From Lachnospiraceae bacterium JC7 (GTDB lineage Bacteria > Bacillota > Clostridia > Lachnospirales > Lachnospiraceae): a DNA stretch of 64,000 nucleotides. A program made the translations under genes and the position numbers. This document shows positions 1 to 7,625 of the stretch, in pieces. Position 1 is the stretch's first letter. Each line of letters opens with the position of its first letter. The DNA lies in contig ALYD01000007.1 in NCBI GenBank assembly GCA_000513555.1, positions 1 through 64,000 of the forward strand. Direction: 5' to 3'. The notes under the pieces were generated by a model that made no database searches, was not told the origin of the DNA, and saw nothing but the letters and a program-made list of their open reading frames with translations.

Positions 1-40
1 CGTTAATGTTTTTGCTTGTATTATTTGCTTAACAACTTTT

Positions 41-70
41 TTGTAAGCGCGCTTGTCGTTTGTATATAAT
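41..70 (+). promoter_or_regulatory. Promoter with AAGCGCGCTT palindrome (site 1)
   Basis: A perfect 10-bp palindrome AAGCGCGCTT lies at 45-54. It overlaps a plausible sigma-A promoter: TTGTAA (41-46), an 18-bp spacer, then TATAAT (65-70). The promoter points toward the TetR gene starting at 270, so the site could be an autoregulatory operator. The same palindrome recurs at 5494, 10416, 15651 and 19928. That it is an operator, and that TetR binds it, is inference. Confidence 0.6.
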
Positions 71-269
71 CACTATATTTTATCTCGGGACCTTCGTCAA
101 TTATGTATCAAACGATGATTTATTGCGATTTTTTATAATTAACTCATGTGCATCAGAGACAATGTGAAAGGGTATTTTAAAATACAGAATTGACAAATCG
201 TATAAAAAGTGGTCTAGTAAAGTTCAACAAACATCCATGCTACATGTTTTAGAATTTCAAGGAAAAATT

Positions 270-926
270 ATGACGAGAGAAGAACGGAAAAAAGAAATAC
301 GTATAAAAAGAACAAGAGATTTCATTCTGGCAGCAAGGAAGCTCATGAAAGAAGGATCTTTTGAGGAAATATCAGTAAGAAAGATAGCTGATATTGTGGG
401 GATGCACAACTCCACCATATATCTATATTTTCCTGATGCAGATAGACTTCTTACCATAGCGTCTGTAAGTGAATTTTTGGAGTATAATGAGCAGCTTGAG
501 GAACTGAGCATGTCTACCAGAGATGTGTATGACATTTTTTACAGGGTATGGGGCTCATCGTGCCTATGTTCTTTCAGAAAAGCCGACATCTTCTACAATT
601 TTTTCTACGGTAAATACAGTGATGATCTTACAGACATCATGAAGGAATACTATGAGTTGTTTCCGGAGGAAAATAAGAAGCATTCTGAGTATCTGGAGAA
701 TATGTATTTCGGTAAAAATATCAAAGAGCGTTGTCTAGAACTCATGAAACCGCTTGTTGATATGCCGCATACAAAAGTTACTGAAGAAAATATTAAACTG
801 ATAAACGATGTAATTGTCTATTCCTTCAGGGGATTTCTTTATAAGGCGAAAACCGAGCCTTCGATTCCGGCAGAAAGCCTGGCCACTGATTTTGTCAGGA
901 TACTTCATATGCTTGTTGATGAATGA
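270..926 (+). CDS. TetR/AcrR family transcriptional regulator
   Basis: A 218-residue DNA-binding regulator. The N-terminal helix-turn-helix is clear: residues ~15-55 (of the form ISVRKIADIVGMHNSTIYLYF) match the TetR_N pattern, including the STIYLYF recognition-helix end. The C-terminal ligand-binding half is divergent and gives no ligand clue. An upstream in-frame ATG exists at 237, but AAGGA (259-263) sits just before the ATG at 270, so 270 is preferred. The gene is transcribed away from the tRNA-Sec/selenium operon. A palindrome shared with five promoter regions of this island overlaps its likely promoter. It is therefore the leading local candidate for regulator of the selenium/glycine-reductase genes (inference). 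Confidence 0.85.
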   Translation: MTREERKKEIRIKRTRDFILAARKLMKEGSFEEISVRKIADIVGMHNSTIYLYFPDADRLLTIASVSEFLEYNEQLEELSMSTRDVYDIFYRVWGSSCLCSFRKADIFYNFFYGKYSDDLTDIMKEYYELFPEENKKHSEYLENMYFGKNIKERCLELMKPLVDMPHTKVTEENIKLINDVIVYSFRGFLYKAKTEPSIPAESLATDFVRILHMLVDE

Positions 927-975
927 GATTTATACAGATTATTTATAAGTTTCAGGAAGTATCATGAATCATGAT

Positions 976-1004
976 TTAACATCTGTTTAACTCTGTTTTA
1001 TAAT
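976..1004 (+). promoter_or_regulatory. Near-consensus sigma-A promoter for a small RNA
   Basis: TTAACA (976-981), a 17-bp spacer, then TATAAT (999-1004). No ORF follows. Instead a ~190-nt non-coding stretch runs to a strong terminator at ~1200. Confidence 0.65.
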
Positions 1005-1010
1005 TTAAAA

Positions 1011-1200
1011 CAAAAGATGAGGGTCGGAAAAACCGTTAGTTGCCTACGATACGGTGGTTAAGCTTTCATCATTACAGTGATGTGAGTTTGAACTCACGTT
1101 ATTGCTGCATCACACTTATGTGTGTTTGTTTATGTTTTTGCCTTGATTTAGCATTGTGTTCGGGAAAACAGCAGGTCAGAAGCCTGCTGCTTTTTCTTTT
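1011..1200 (+). ncRNA. Probable small non-coding RNA of unknown family
   Basis: The segment is bounded by a near-consensus promoter and by an intrinsic terminator (stem CAGCAGG 1169-1175 / CCTGCTG 1183-1189, then a T-rich run). It contains several short inverted repeats, for example CGG-A5-CCG and GAGTTTGAACTC, and no credible ORF. Size (~190 nt) and architecture are similar to 6S RNA. I could not recognise the 6S central bubble or any riboswitch core, so the family is left open. It lies between the TetR gene and the convergent tRNA-Sec gene. Confidence 0.5.
1169..1200 (+). terminator. Intrinsic terminator of the small RNA
   Basis: Stem CAGCAGG/CCTGCTG with a 7-nt loop, followed by CTTTTTCTTTT on the plus strand. 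Confidence 0.8.
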
Positions 1201-1207
1201 ATTGTAG

Positions 1208-1238
1208 TAAAAAAGCGCTTCCTTTCGGAGGCGCTTTC
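1208..1238 (-). terminator. Intrinsic terminator downstream of tRNA-Sec
   Basis: The GC-rich stem AAAGCGCTTCC/GGAGGCGCTTT with a TTTC loop is followed on the minus strand by a run of six T. It ends the minus-strand transcript carrying tRNA-Sec and probably the upstream selenium operon. Confidence 0.8.
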
Positions 1239-1262
1239 ATAACGGCATATGACCGGAATATT

Positions 1263-1359
1263 TGGCGGAGAAGTGTGGGAATCGAACCCACCCAGGACGC
1301 TCACGCGCCCAACACAGGTTTTGAAGACCAGGAGGCACACCAGTTACCTAACCAACTCC
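1263..1359 (-). tRNA. selC: tRNA-Sec (anticodon TCA)
   Basis: A 97-nt selenocysteine tRNA. The anticodon loop CTTCAAA carries anticodon TCA (1324-1322). The long variable arm is GGGCGC-GTGA-GCGTCC, the T-arm is GTGGG-TTCGATT-CCCAC, and discriminator G plus CCA is encoded (CCA at 1265-1263). Oddly, the 8-bp acceptor stem pairs poorly: GGAGTTGG against ACTTCTCC gives mismatches at positions 5, 6 and 8, and the anticodon stem has one T-T mismatch. It lies ~80 nt after the selenium-trafficking operon. It must exist for the UGA in grdB to be read, unless another copy lies elsewhere in the genome. Confidence 0.9.
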
Positions 1360-1439
1360 TTAAGATGTGTAAAATATAGCATATTTTTACATATAGAGCA
1401 AACCAAAGAGCTGCATGATTTATAGAGAATACCTATATA

Positions 1440-1676
1440 TCACACCATGCACTGATAAAGATCTGTATTGGAAAGAGAGAGCTTCCTTATCACATTGAGA
1501 AGAGCTCCCTTATCATCAGGAGAAGCGCACCAGGAAAGGCCGCATCCTGCAGTGATGGCCCTGGGAACGGGTATCATCCGCCCCGGGGCACCGTCAGTTT
1601 TACATTGCTTTTCAAAGGCCATGGCATCTGATGTGGTGTGAAATGTCATGACCAGCTTTAGTTCTTTTTGTCTCAT
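1440..1676 (-). CDS. DUF3343 protein (putative Se/S carrier), copy 1
   Basis: A small 78-residue protein of the DUF3343 family, described in Pfam as a putative selenium/sulfur carrier. It has the family core of the type GRMIPVPRAITAGCGLSW, with a conserved Cys in AGCG, and an N-terminal FHTTSDA stretch. It starts 2 nt after yedF ends, with an AAGG ribosome site inside the end of yedF, so translation is likely coupled. A second paralogue lies at 3526-3810 in the same operon. The likely role is protein-bound transfer of reduced selenium or sulfur; the exact reaction is unknown. Confidence 0.8.
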   Translation of the reverse strand: MRQKELKLVMTFHTTSDAMAFEKQCKTDGAPGRMIPVPRAITAGCGLSWCASPDDKGALLNVIRKLSLSNTDLYQCMV

Positions 1677-1678
1677 GA

Positions 1679-2275
1679 TTACGGCCTTATTACACAGTCT
1701 GAAGAGGTCAGAATCTCCACGATGTCATACATGTTGGAAACTACACCAACCTGAAGCTTATCACTGAGTCCATAATGCTTTAAACAGGTTCCGCAGGCCT
1801 GGATTTTTACCCCTGCTTTCTCGAGGTTACGAAGATCTTCCACAGAATCTGAGCCCTCTACAGCCAGCTTTACCCCTGAATTATAGAAAATCACGTTGGC
1901 CGGAAGCTCTGTTGCATTTGTAAGTGAAAAGATAAACATTTTAAGAAGACTCTTTCCAAGTTCCTCATCTCCTGTACCCATCTCAGATGATGCAATGACC
2001 ACAGTTGTAATTTTCTTTTTATTAGCTTCATCTGCACAGCAGCATTTCTTTTCAGGGTCTACCAAGATTCTTACTTCGTAAGCATTGTCTGAAACCTCTT
2101 TGCTGGCTACCTCAAAGCCTGAATTGGCTGCAAGTCTTGAAAGGTTTTTTACGGCAGTTTCATTGTCTACTTTTACGGTCAGGGTTCCTTTTTCCGTAAA
2201 ACTTTCAAATTCCTTTTTTGTTTTTACTACAGGCAGCGGGCAGCTGAGTCCCATACAGTCCAGTATTTTATCCAT
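1679..2275 (-). CDS. yedF: Selenium metabolism protein YedF (TusA + DsrE-like domains)
   Basis: A 198-residue fusion. The N-terminal TusA-like domain (residues 1-75) carries the CPxP motif in GLSCPLPV. The C-terminal DsrE-like domain (~85-198) carries a Cys in AGVKIQACGTCLKHYG. This is the family annotated as selenium metabolism protein YedF in SelD-encoding genomes. The ORF is open to 2320, but AAAGGAGATAATAAA sits directly before the ATG at 2275. The flanking cysteine desulfurase-like and DUF3343 genes support a role in delivering Se0/S0 for selenophosphate or Sec synthesis. No selD, selA or selB is in the window. Confidence 0.87.
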   Translation of the reverse strand: MDKILDCMGLSCPLPVVKTKKEFESFTEKGTLTVKVDNETAVKNLSRLAANSGFEVASKEVSDNAYEVRILVDPEKKCCCADEANKKKITTVVIASSEMGTGDEELGKSLLKMFIFSLTNATELPANVIFYNSGVKLAVEGSDSVEDLRNLEKAGVKIQACGTCLKHYGLSDKLQVGVVSNMYDIVEILTSSDCVIRP

Positions 2276-2306
2276 TTTATTATCTCCTTTACTTGTGTAT
2301 GTATTT

Positions 2307-3443
2307 TTATTCCGTTGCAAGGATGTTAACAGCCTTTATAGCTTCATCTATCTCGGCTTCGGAATTGAAATGTGAGAAACTGAAACGGACCACGCCCTGT
2401 TCTTCTGTTCCCATGGCTTTATGCATGAGAGGTGCACAGTGAGCTCCGGGTCTTGTGGCTACTCCGAAACGGGTAAATAGCTCGTCGCTTACCTCGGAAG
2501 AATCATAATCTCCGATATTGAGACTCACTATTCCACAGCGGTGAAAAGAAGAAAAATCTCCATATATGCGTACATCCGGAATTGATTTCACTCCTTCATA
2601 AAAACGCTTCATGAGACTTTCCTCTTTTTCTCTTATGGACGTCATACCGTAACGGTTAATGTATCTTAGGGCGGCATCAAGTCCTGCGATGCCATGACCG
2701 TTCAGTGTTCCGGCTTCAAGTTTTGTGGGCATTTCGGAAGGCTGGTGCTCATTATAGGACTGTACACCGGTTCCGCCGTGAAGAAGAGGTTTTACATCAA
2801 CCCCGTTCCGTACATACATGCCTCCTGTTCCCTGAGGCCCCAGAAGACCTTTGTGGCCTGTGAAACACAGTATGTCAATGCCCATCTCCTTCACGTTTAT
2901 GGGAAAAACCCCGGCGGTCTGGGAAGCATCAACTATGAAAATGAGACCGTGCCTGTGGGCGATTTCACCTACTCTCTTAATGTCAACCAGATTGCCTGTG
3001 ACATTGGAACCATGAGTACATACTATGGCTTTTGTGTTTGGACGGATGAGTTTTTCGAAATCTTCATATACGGGATTTCCCATAGGGTCTGCATTTATGA
3101 AACTGTGTTCTATACCCTGCTCTTCCAGACTGTATACAGGTCTTAATACCGAGTTGTGATCAAGTACTGTGGCTATCACATGATCCCCTTTGGACAGTAC
3201 CCCCTTTATGGCGATATTCAGACTCTCTGTGGAATTTGCAGTAAATACCATACATCTGGGATCCTCCGCTCCAAAGAATTCCTGAAGCAGAACCCTTGTA
3301 TCAAATACAGTTCTTGAAGCACCAAGAGAGGCTCCGTGAGCTCCTCTTCCGGCATTGCCAAGACGGTGCATGGCATCCACTACAGCATTTATCACTTCTT
3401 CAGGTTTGGTTTGTGTAGTTGCTGCATTGTCAAGATATATCAT
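2307..3443 (-). CDS. Cysteine desulfurase family protein (aminotransferase class V)
   Basis: A 378-residue PLP enzyme of the NifS/CsdB superfamily. It has the substrate/PLP motif at VDASQTAGVFPI (the Asp contacting PLP), the PLP-binding lysine in CFTGHKGLLGPQG, and RPGAHCAPLMH near the C-terminus with the catalytic Cys position. It resembles the EF2568-type subfamily often found beside selenium genes. Such enzymes remove S or Se from cysteine/selenocysteine and form a protein persulfide or perselenide. It sits between DUF3343 copy 2 and yedF in the same direction, so a TusA/YedF/DUF3343 protein is the likely acceptor (inference). Confidence 0.87.
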   Translation of the reverse strand: MIYLDNAATTQTKPEEVINAVVDAMHRLGNAGRGAHGASLGASRTVFDTRVLLQEFFGAEDPRCMVFTANSTESLNIAIKGVLSKGDHVIATVLDHNSVLRPVYSLEEQGIEHSFINADPMGNPVYEDFEKLIRPNTKAIVCTHGSNVTGNLVDIKRVGEIAHRHGLIFIVDASQTAGVFPINVKEMGIDILCFTGHKGLLGPQGTGGMYVRNGVDVKPLLHGGTGVQSYNEHQPSEMPTKLEAGTLNGHGIAGLDAALRYINRYGMTSIREKEESLMKRFYEGVKSIPDVRIYGDFSSFHRCGIVSLNIGDYDSSEVSDELFTRFGVATRPGAHCAPLMHKAMGTEEQGVVRFSFSHFNSEAEIDEAIKAVNILATE

Positions 3444-3525
3444 AGGTCCTCCGAATTATTTCTGATTTTTTGTTTCTGTCAGGCAGAAAACAAAAGCCCT
3501 TAAACGATCTGTGCTGCAATACTCA

Positions 3526-3810
3526 TTAAAGTGGAAGCATTTTTACAGTTTCAATCTCAATGTCCCTGTTGGAAAGTTCGTATGTCCAGCAGTCCTCCGG
3601 AGACAAATCGTTTTTTCCTGTGACCTCCGGCAGTCTGTCATATTCAGGCAGCGTCATACGGTAAGCTATGCCGCAGCCTGCGGAAATCTGTCTTGGAACA
3701 GGTATAAGCCGTCCTGAAATGTCCATCTTTTGACAGTATTTCTCAAGAGCAAATGCTGATGTTGTGGTATGAAATGCAAAAACCATATAGTTAGTTTTTT
3801 CGTGTCTCAT
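3526..3810 (-). CDS. DUF3343 protein (putative Se/S carrier), copy 2
   Basis: A 94-residue paralogue of the 1440-1676 protein, with the same core (GRLIPVPRQISAGCGIAYR) and FHTTTSAFALEKYC at the N-terminus. It has a 15-20 residue C-terminal extension that copy 1 lacks. Two DUF3343 carriers in one operon suggest division of labour, for example different donors or acceptors. It is preceded by a large hairpin (3840-3900) that follows the TusA-like gene. Confidence 0.8.
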   Translation of the reverse strand: MRHEKTNYMVFAFHTTTSAFALEKYCQKMDISGRLIPVPRQISAGCGIAYRMTLPEYDRLPEVTGKNDLSPEDCWTYELSNRDIEIETVKMLPL

Positions 3811-3839
3811 GAAAATTCCCTTGCGTGATATGTTTTATG

Positions 3840-3900
3840 AGCATCATGAAGTCCATCTCCCGGTTACACAGACTAAACCGGGAGATGGACTTGTGATGCT
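3840..3900 (-). repeat. Large dispersed hairpin, copy A
   Basis: The inner stem is 17 perfect bp (3849-3865 with 3876-3892) beginning AAGTCCATCTCCC, with a 10-nt loop. A small TG/G internal loop separates it from an outer 7-bp stem AGCATCA/TGATGCT (3840-3846/3894-3900). The same architecture and core recur at 26526-26586 (AAGTCTATCTCCC). Both copies lie a few nt after a minus-strand stop codon. There is no terminal U run, so RNA processing, stabilisation or a repeat family is more likely than termination. Confidence 0.75.
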
Positions 3901-3904
3901 TAAA

Positions 3905-4123
3905 TCAGGCTGTAAAGCTTATAACGTAGTCATTTGATTCATTTGAAAGCTCAAAAGCTATATTGTTTTTCTTAAGAAGCTTTTGAACATTGGTGCTGAC
4001 GTGAGCTTCACTGGCAATGACTCTCAATGCCTGTCCCTTATATTTCTTAAGAGCCATTGTGGTTATCATCACAGGCTCCGGACATGAAAGTCCGCGTACA
4101 TCTATATCTTTTACCGATTCCAT
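3905..4123 (-). CDS. TusA-like sulfurtransferase (SirA/YedF/TusA family)
   Basis: A 72-residue single-domain TusA protein with the CPxP motif in DVRGLSCPEPVMITTMALKK and the usual beta-alpha-beta pattern. It relays persulfide, or in this context probably perselenide, on the motif cysteine. It starts 23 nt after yedE, with an AGGAGGCAAGTT site. The tusA-yedE pairing is the common arrangement in selenium-trait clusters. Confidence 0.85.
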   Translation of the reverse strand: MESVKDIDVRGLSCPEPVMITTMALKKYKGQALRVIASEAHVSTNVQKLLKKNNIAFELSNESNDYVISFTA

Positions 4124-4146
4124 AACTTGCCTCCTGTGTATTTTAT

Positions 4147-5316
4147 TCAGATCTCTATCTTCTTCTGGTTTGTAACGGCAATTACAAACGTAACTGCTAT
4201 CAGTGCTATAACTGCTATCTGACCTGCTGCGGAAGGTCCTCCTGCTGTTGCGGGAGCGGTTTCTGTAGCAGCGGCGGCAGTGGCGCCTGCAAGTCCAAAG
4301 TTATGAGCGCATGCAGCTCCAACAAGCATACCGAGAACCGTTACAGCACTGTCAGATGAACCCTGACCTGCGAGAATCAGCTGCCTCATAGGACATCCGC
4401 CTGCAAGAACTGCTGCAAATCCTACGAGATACATACCGAGAATATTCCAGATGTGCCGGGCATGAGCTACAGGCTGTCCGGTAAAGCTGAGCTTAAAGGA
4501 GCCGTGAGCGATGTTAAAGATAAGCATTACCACGAAGAATCCTCCAAGTATGGAAATAAGACTGAAATCCTTTAAGAGGATGACATCACGGATACTGCCG
4601 GCGAAGCATACTCTGTTTTTCTGTGCAAGTGCTCCGAAAAGAAGAGCTGTAAAAAGGGCTGCAAGTGCAGGAGCATGCATGCTTCCCGGACCTTTTTCAC
4701 TTACTGCGAAAAGTGCGGTTGTAAGACTAAGAACAAAAAGTACCAGAAGACCTGCCGGAAGTACGTAACCGTCGGTTTTGGCTATAGCTGTTGAACGTCC
4801 CAATGAATAGCCTCTTTTCAGGAAAAATGTACCGGTGCCTACTCCAGCTGCAAAACCGATGAGTGCAACGTAAGCATTGAGATCACCTGCAGACATACGA
4901 AGAAGCATACGAAGGGGACAGCCTAAAAATACCAGCGCTCCTACCATCATGGCAAAGCCAAGAATGAAACGGATCATGGGAGCAGAACCGCCTGTTGCAC
5001 GAAATTCCTTTGTTGCCATGGAAATCAGGAATGAACCCATAATAAACCCGACTATCTCAGGTCTGAAATACTGAACCGGTGCTGCAGTATGAAGTTTCAT
5101 GGCGCCTGCAATATCTCTGATGAAGCAGGCAACACATATCGCCATATTTCCCGGATTTCCAGACAGAGCCAGGATAACGGCAAACACTCCAAATACGGCT
5201 CCTGTCAGAGCCAGCTTCAATTTTGAATCAAGTAAACTCATGGTTCTATCCAGCTCCGCGTTGCTTATAATGGCTCCGGTTGGAGCAAGCTTTAATTTTG
5301 AATCAGGTAAATTCAT
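4147..5316 (-). CDS. yedE: YedE-type selenium/sulfur transport membrane protein
   Basis: A polytopic membrane protein of the YeeE/YedE family (389 residues from the first ATG, 364 from the second). It has two sulf-transport repeats with conserved cysteines in GNMAICVACFIRD, FLGCPLRMLLR, KNRVCFAGSIRD and AGGCPMRQLILAGQGSSD. The C-terminus is Ala/Thr-rich before a last helix. Presumed substrate is thiosulfate or a reduced Se/S species passed to TusA/YedF. The 5' end carries an in-frame tandem duplication of the first ~25 codons with its own ribosome site and ATG (5241), so the native start is ambiguous. Confidence 0.83.
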   Translation of the reverse strand: MNLPDSKLKLAPTGAIISNAELDRTMSLLDSKLKLALTGAVFGVFAVILALSGNPGNMAICVACFIRDIAGAMKLHTAAPVQYFRPEIVGFIMGSFLISMATKEFRATGGSAPMIRFILGFAMMVGALVFLGCPLRMLLRMSAGDLNAYVALIGFAAGVGTGTFFLKRGYSLGRSTAIAKTDGYVLPAGLLVLFVLSLTTALFAVSEKGPGSMHAPALAALFTALLFGALAQKNRVCFAGSIRDVILLKDFSLISILGGFFVVMLIFNIAHGSFKLSFTGQPVAHARHIWNILGMYLVGFAAVLAGGCPMRQLILAGQGSSDSAVTVLGMLVGAACAHNFGLAGATAAAATETAPATAGGPSAAGQIAVIALIAVTFVIAVTNQKKIEI

Positions 5317-5335
5317 AGTTGTATCCCCCTCCGCT
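5225..5335 (-). repeat. Tandem duplication of the yedE start region (~75 bp unit)
   Basis: Two adjacent imperfect units each contain CGGAG, an ATG and codons for M(N/S)L-DSKLKLA-TGA. They start at ATG 5316 and ATG 5241, exactly 75 nt apart. The duplication is in frame, giving either a protein with a doubled N-terminus or two alternative start sites. Confidence 0.75.
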
Positions 5336-5492
5336 CTGCTGCGGACTTTTTTTGATTTAAAGTGCCCGGTAAATGATCTTTTGGTGAAAAGATTATAACG
5401 GATATGCGAATAATTAATTTTACGTAAAATACTTATTTCTTTAATGTTTAGTATATACTTTGCTGGTAATAATCGCTAATTGGTAATTTTTA

Positions 5493-5504
5493 TAAGCGCG
5501 CTTA
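5493..5504. promoter_or_regulatory. TAAGCGCGCTTA palindrome (site 2) between divergent operons
   Basis: A perfect 12-bp palindrome in the ~300-bp divergent region between the yedE operon (start 5316) and the double-cubane reductase gene (start 5619). The flanks are AT-rich with several TATA-like hexamers on both strands. I could not assign a single promoter with 17-bp spacing here. Its central position would allow control of both operons. Confidence 0.6.
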
Positions 5505-5618
5505 CTTATACAAATATACAATATGATCAGGGGTTTTATTAATAAATATTTGTTTGTATTATTTAATAAGCATGGAAAAAATAATTAAAAAATATATTTT
5601 TCAGGAGAGTATTTAATT

Positions 5619-6770
5619 ATGAGGTTGATTGATGAGCTTCCGGAGGTTTTTGAGAGCTTTGCGGAGCAGCGTAAAAAATCGTTTATTAAGGTTAAAGAAT
5701 TGAAGGAACAGGGAATACCTATAGTTGGATCATACTGTACTTATTTTCCCAAGGAGCTTGCCATGGCTGCAGGTGCAGCCCCGGTCAGCCTGTGCTCTAC
5801 ATCAGATGAGACTATAGTCGATGCTGAAAAGGATCTTCCAAAGAATCTCTGTCCGCTGATTAAATCAAGCTATGGTTTTGCAAAAACAGATAAATGTCCC
5901 TTCTTCTATTTTTCTGATGTCATAGTCGGTGAAACCACCTGTGACGGAAAGAAAAAGATGTATGAGATCATGAATGAACTGAAGGAGGTATTTCTTCTCC
6001 GGCTTCCACACAAACAGGATGAGGCTGCGGTCAGGGAATATAGAAATGAAATGGTCAGGTTCAAGGAGTATCTTGAAAATAAGTTCGAAAGGACTATTAG
6101 TGAAGATGATATCCGTGCTGCAGTTCACCTCAATAACCGTACAAACAGAGCTATGAAGGACCTCTATGGTGTAATGCGCCATGATCCCTGTCCTATTACA
6201 GGTTATGAGCTTTTCAAGGTGCTTTACGGCTCCACTTTTAGATTTGACCGTTTGGAGCTTACAGAAGAAATCGAGGAAATGACCGCCCGTATCGAGAAGG
6301 AATACGAGGAAGGAAAGAATATCGGAAAACGTCCGCGTATCATCATCACCGGCTGCCCTATCGGAGGAGCTACGGAAAAAGTCATCAGAGCTGTTGAAGA
6401 AAACGGCGGTGTTATAGTCGGCTATGAAAACTGCAACGGTGAGAAGGCAGTGGGACTGGAGGTTTCGGAGGATACGGATGATATCTATGAAGCCGTAGCC
6501 AGACGTTACTTAAATATCGGCTGTTCTGTCATGTCTCCGAATCCGAACCGGTTTAAAGTTCTGGGTGAAATGATAGACGAGTTCCATGCAGACGGTGTTC
6601 TGGAAATGGATCTTCAGGCATGTCTTACCTATGATGTTGAATCCAGAAATATCAGGAAGTTTGTTACGGAAGAAAAGAACATACCATACCTGAAAGTTGA
6701 AACAGACTATTCCCAGTCGGATGTGGGACAGCTTAACACCAGAATCGCCGCATTTATTGAGATGATGTAA
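5619..6770 (+). CDS. Double-cubane-cluster anaerobic reductase (2-hydroxyacyl-CoA dehydratase D family)
   Basis: A 383-residue member of the 2-hydroxyacyl-CoA dehydratase/BcrC/BadD/HgdB superfamily. It most resembles the stand-alone DCCP/YjiM type rather than a dehydratase subunit pair. Cysteines at 40 (GSYC), 59, 78 (NLCPLIKSSYGF), 93 (DKCPFFYFSD) and 108 (GETTCDGKKKMYE) fit cluster ligation, and ITGCPIGG and YENCNGEK follow in the second half. Family knowledge: these proteins carry a [Fe8S9] double-cubane cluster and reduce small molecules at very low potential, powered by the ATP-dependent activase encoded next. The physiological substrate is unknown. Divergence from the selenium operon around one palindrome suggests co-regulation. 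Confidence 0.85.
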   Translation: MRLIDELPEVFESFAEQRKKSFIKVKELKEQGIPIVGSYCTYFPKELAMAAGAAPVSLCSTSDETIVDAEKDLPKNLCPLIKSSYGFAKTDKCPFFYFSDVIVGETTCDGKKKMYEIMNELKEVFLLRLPHKQDEAAVREYRNEMVRFKEYLENKFERTISEDDIRAAVHLNNRTNRAMKDLYGVMRHDPCPITGYELFKVLYGSTFRFDRLELTEEIEEMTARIEKEYEEGKNIGKRPRIIITGCPIGGATEKVIRAVEENGGVIVGYENCNGEKAVGLEVSEDTDDIYEAVARRYLNIGCSVMSPNPNRFKVLGEMIDEFHADGVLEMDLQACLTYDVESRNIRKFVTEEKNIPYLKVETDYSQSDVGQLNTRIAAFIEMM

Positions 6771-6782
6771 TGGAGGAAATAA

Positions 6783-7553
6783 ATGAATTATCTTGGAATA
6801 GATATTGGCTCCACCTGTGCCAAAACTGTGGTTATGGACAGCGACAAACATATACTTGAATATTTTTTTCTGCCTACGGGCTGGAGCAGTTTTGATGCAT
6901 TGGACAGGATTAAGGGACAGCTTTCCGAAAGTGCTGATCTTGATAATGTCTTCTGTGTGTCCACAGGCTATGGCCGGGAGGCTGTATCATTTGCCAACAA
7001 AACCATAACGGAGATAACCTGTCACGCGAAGGGAGCCCAGTATCTGTTCGGGGATACGCCTATGAATGTGATAGATATAGGCGGTCAGGATACCAAAGTA
7101 ATCTCGGTATCCAAGGGGCGTGTGGAAGAATTTTTTATGAATGATAAGTGTTCTGCAGGTACCGGTAAGTTTGTGGAAGTCATGGCAAACCGTCTGGGTG
7201 TTCCTACCAATGACCTTAACAGACTGGCTGAAAACCATACAGAGGATTTAAAGATAAGCTCCATGTGTACTGTGTTTGCGGAATCAGAGATCATTTCACT
7301 AGCCGGAAAGGGAGAATCCCGGGAAAACATCGCATACGGCATTCTTGATTCTGTGGCAAATAAGGTAAGAACTCTTTACAGTCGTCTGAGTGATGATGAT
7401 CGTCCTGTGTATCTTACAGGGGGACTTTGTGAAGCTGACTATTTCTTAAAACTCCTTTCAGACATCATAGGGCATGAGGTGAAAACATTGCCTCTTGCAA
7501 GATATGCAGGAGCTCTCGGAGCCGCTGTGCTGTCTGTAGAGAAGTTTGGATAG
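6783..7553 (+). CDS. ATP-dependent activase of the double-cubane reductase (BadF/BadG/HgdC family)
   Basis: A 256-residue ASKHA-fold activator. The phosphate-1 loop is LGIDIGSTCAKTVV (residues 4-17) and the second ATP motif is NVIDIGGQDTK (95-105). Cys123 (NDKCSAGTG) and Cys162 (SSMCTVFAESE) are the expected ligands of the subunit-bridging [4Fe-4S] cluster of the homodimer. The ATP-loaded activase injects an electron into the partner reductase. The gene starts 12 nt after the reductase stop behind a GGAGG site, so the two are one transcription unit. Confidence 0.9.
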   Translation: MNYLGIDIGSTCAKTVVMDSDKHILEYFFLPTGWSSFDALDRIKGQLSESADLDNVFCVSTGYGREAVSFANKTITEITCHAKGAQYLFGDTPMNVIDIGGQDTKVISVSKGRVEEFFMNDKCSAGTGKFVEVMANRLGVPTNDLNRLAENHTEDLKISSMCTVFAESEIISLAGKGESRENIAYGILDSVANKVRTLYSRLSDDDRPVYLTGGLCEADYFLKLLSDIIGHEVKTLPLARYAGALGAAVLSVEKFG

Positions 7554-7584
7554 AGATGCTCCGGGTAATTTAAGGTATACATCA

Positions 7585-7625
7585 GAAAAACACAGGCCTG
7601 TATCCTCCGGGAGCAGGCCTTATTA
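7585..7625. terminator. Bidirectional terminator between convergent operons
   Basis: Inverted repeat AGGCCTG (7594-7600) / CAGGCCT (7614-7620). It is followed by a T-rich tract on the minus strand and a weaker one on the plus strand. It separates the activase gene from the amino-acid ABC ATPase gene. Confidence 0.65.

Noticed and set aside
1011-1200. 6S RNA identity for the small RNA
   Set aside because: Length fits, but I could not see the closing stem and central bubble; left as unknown family.
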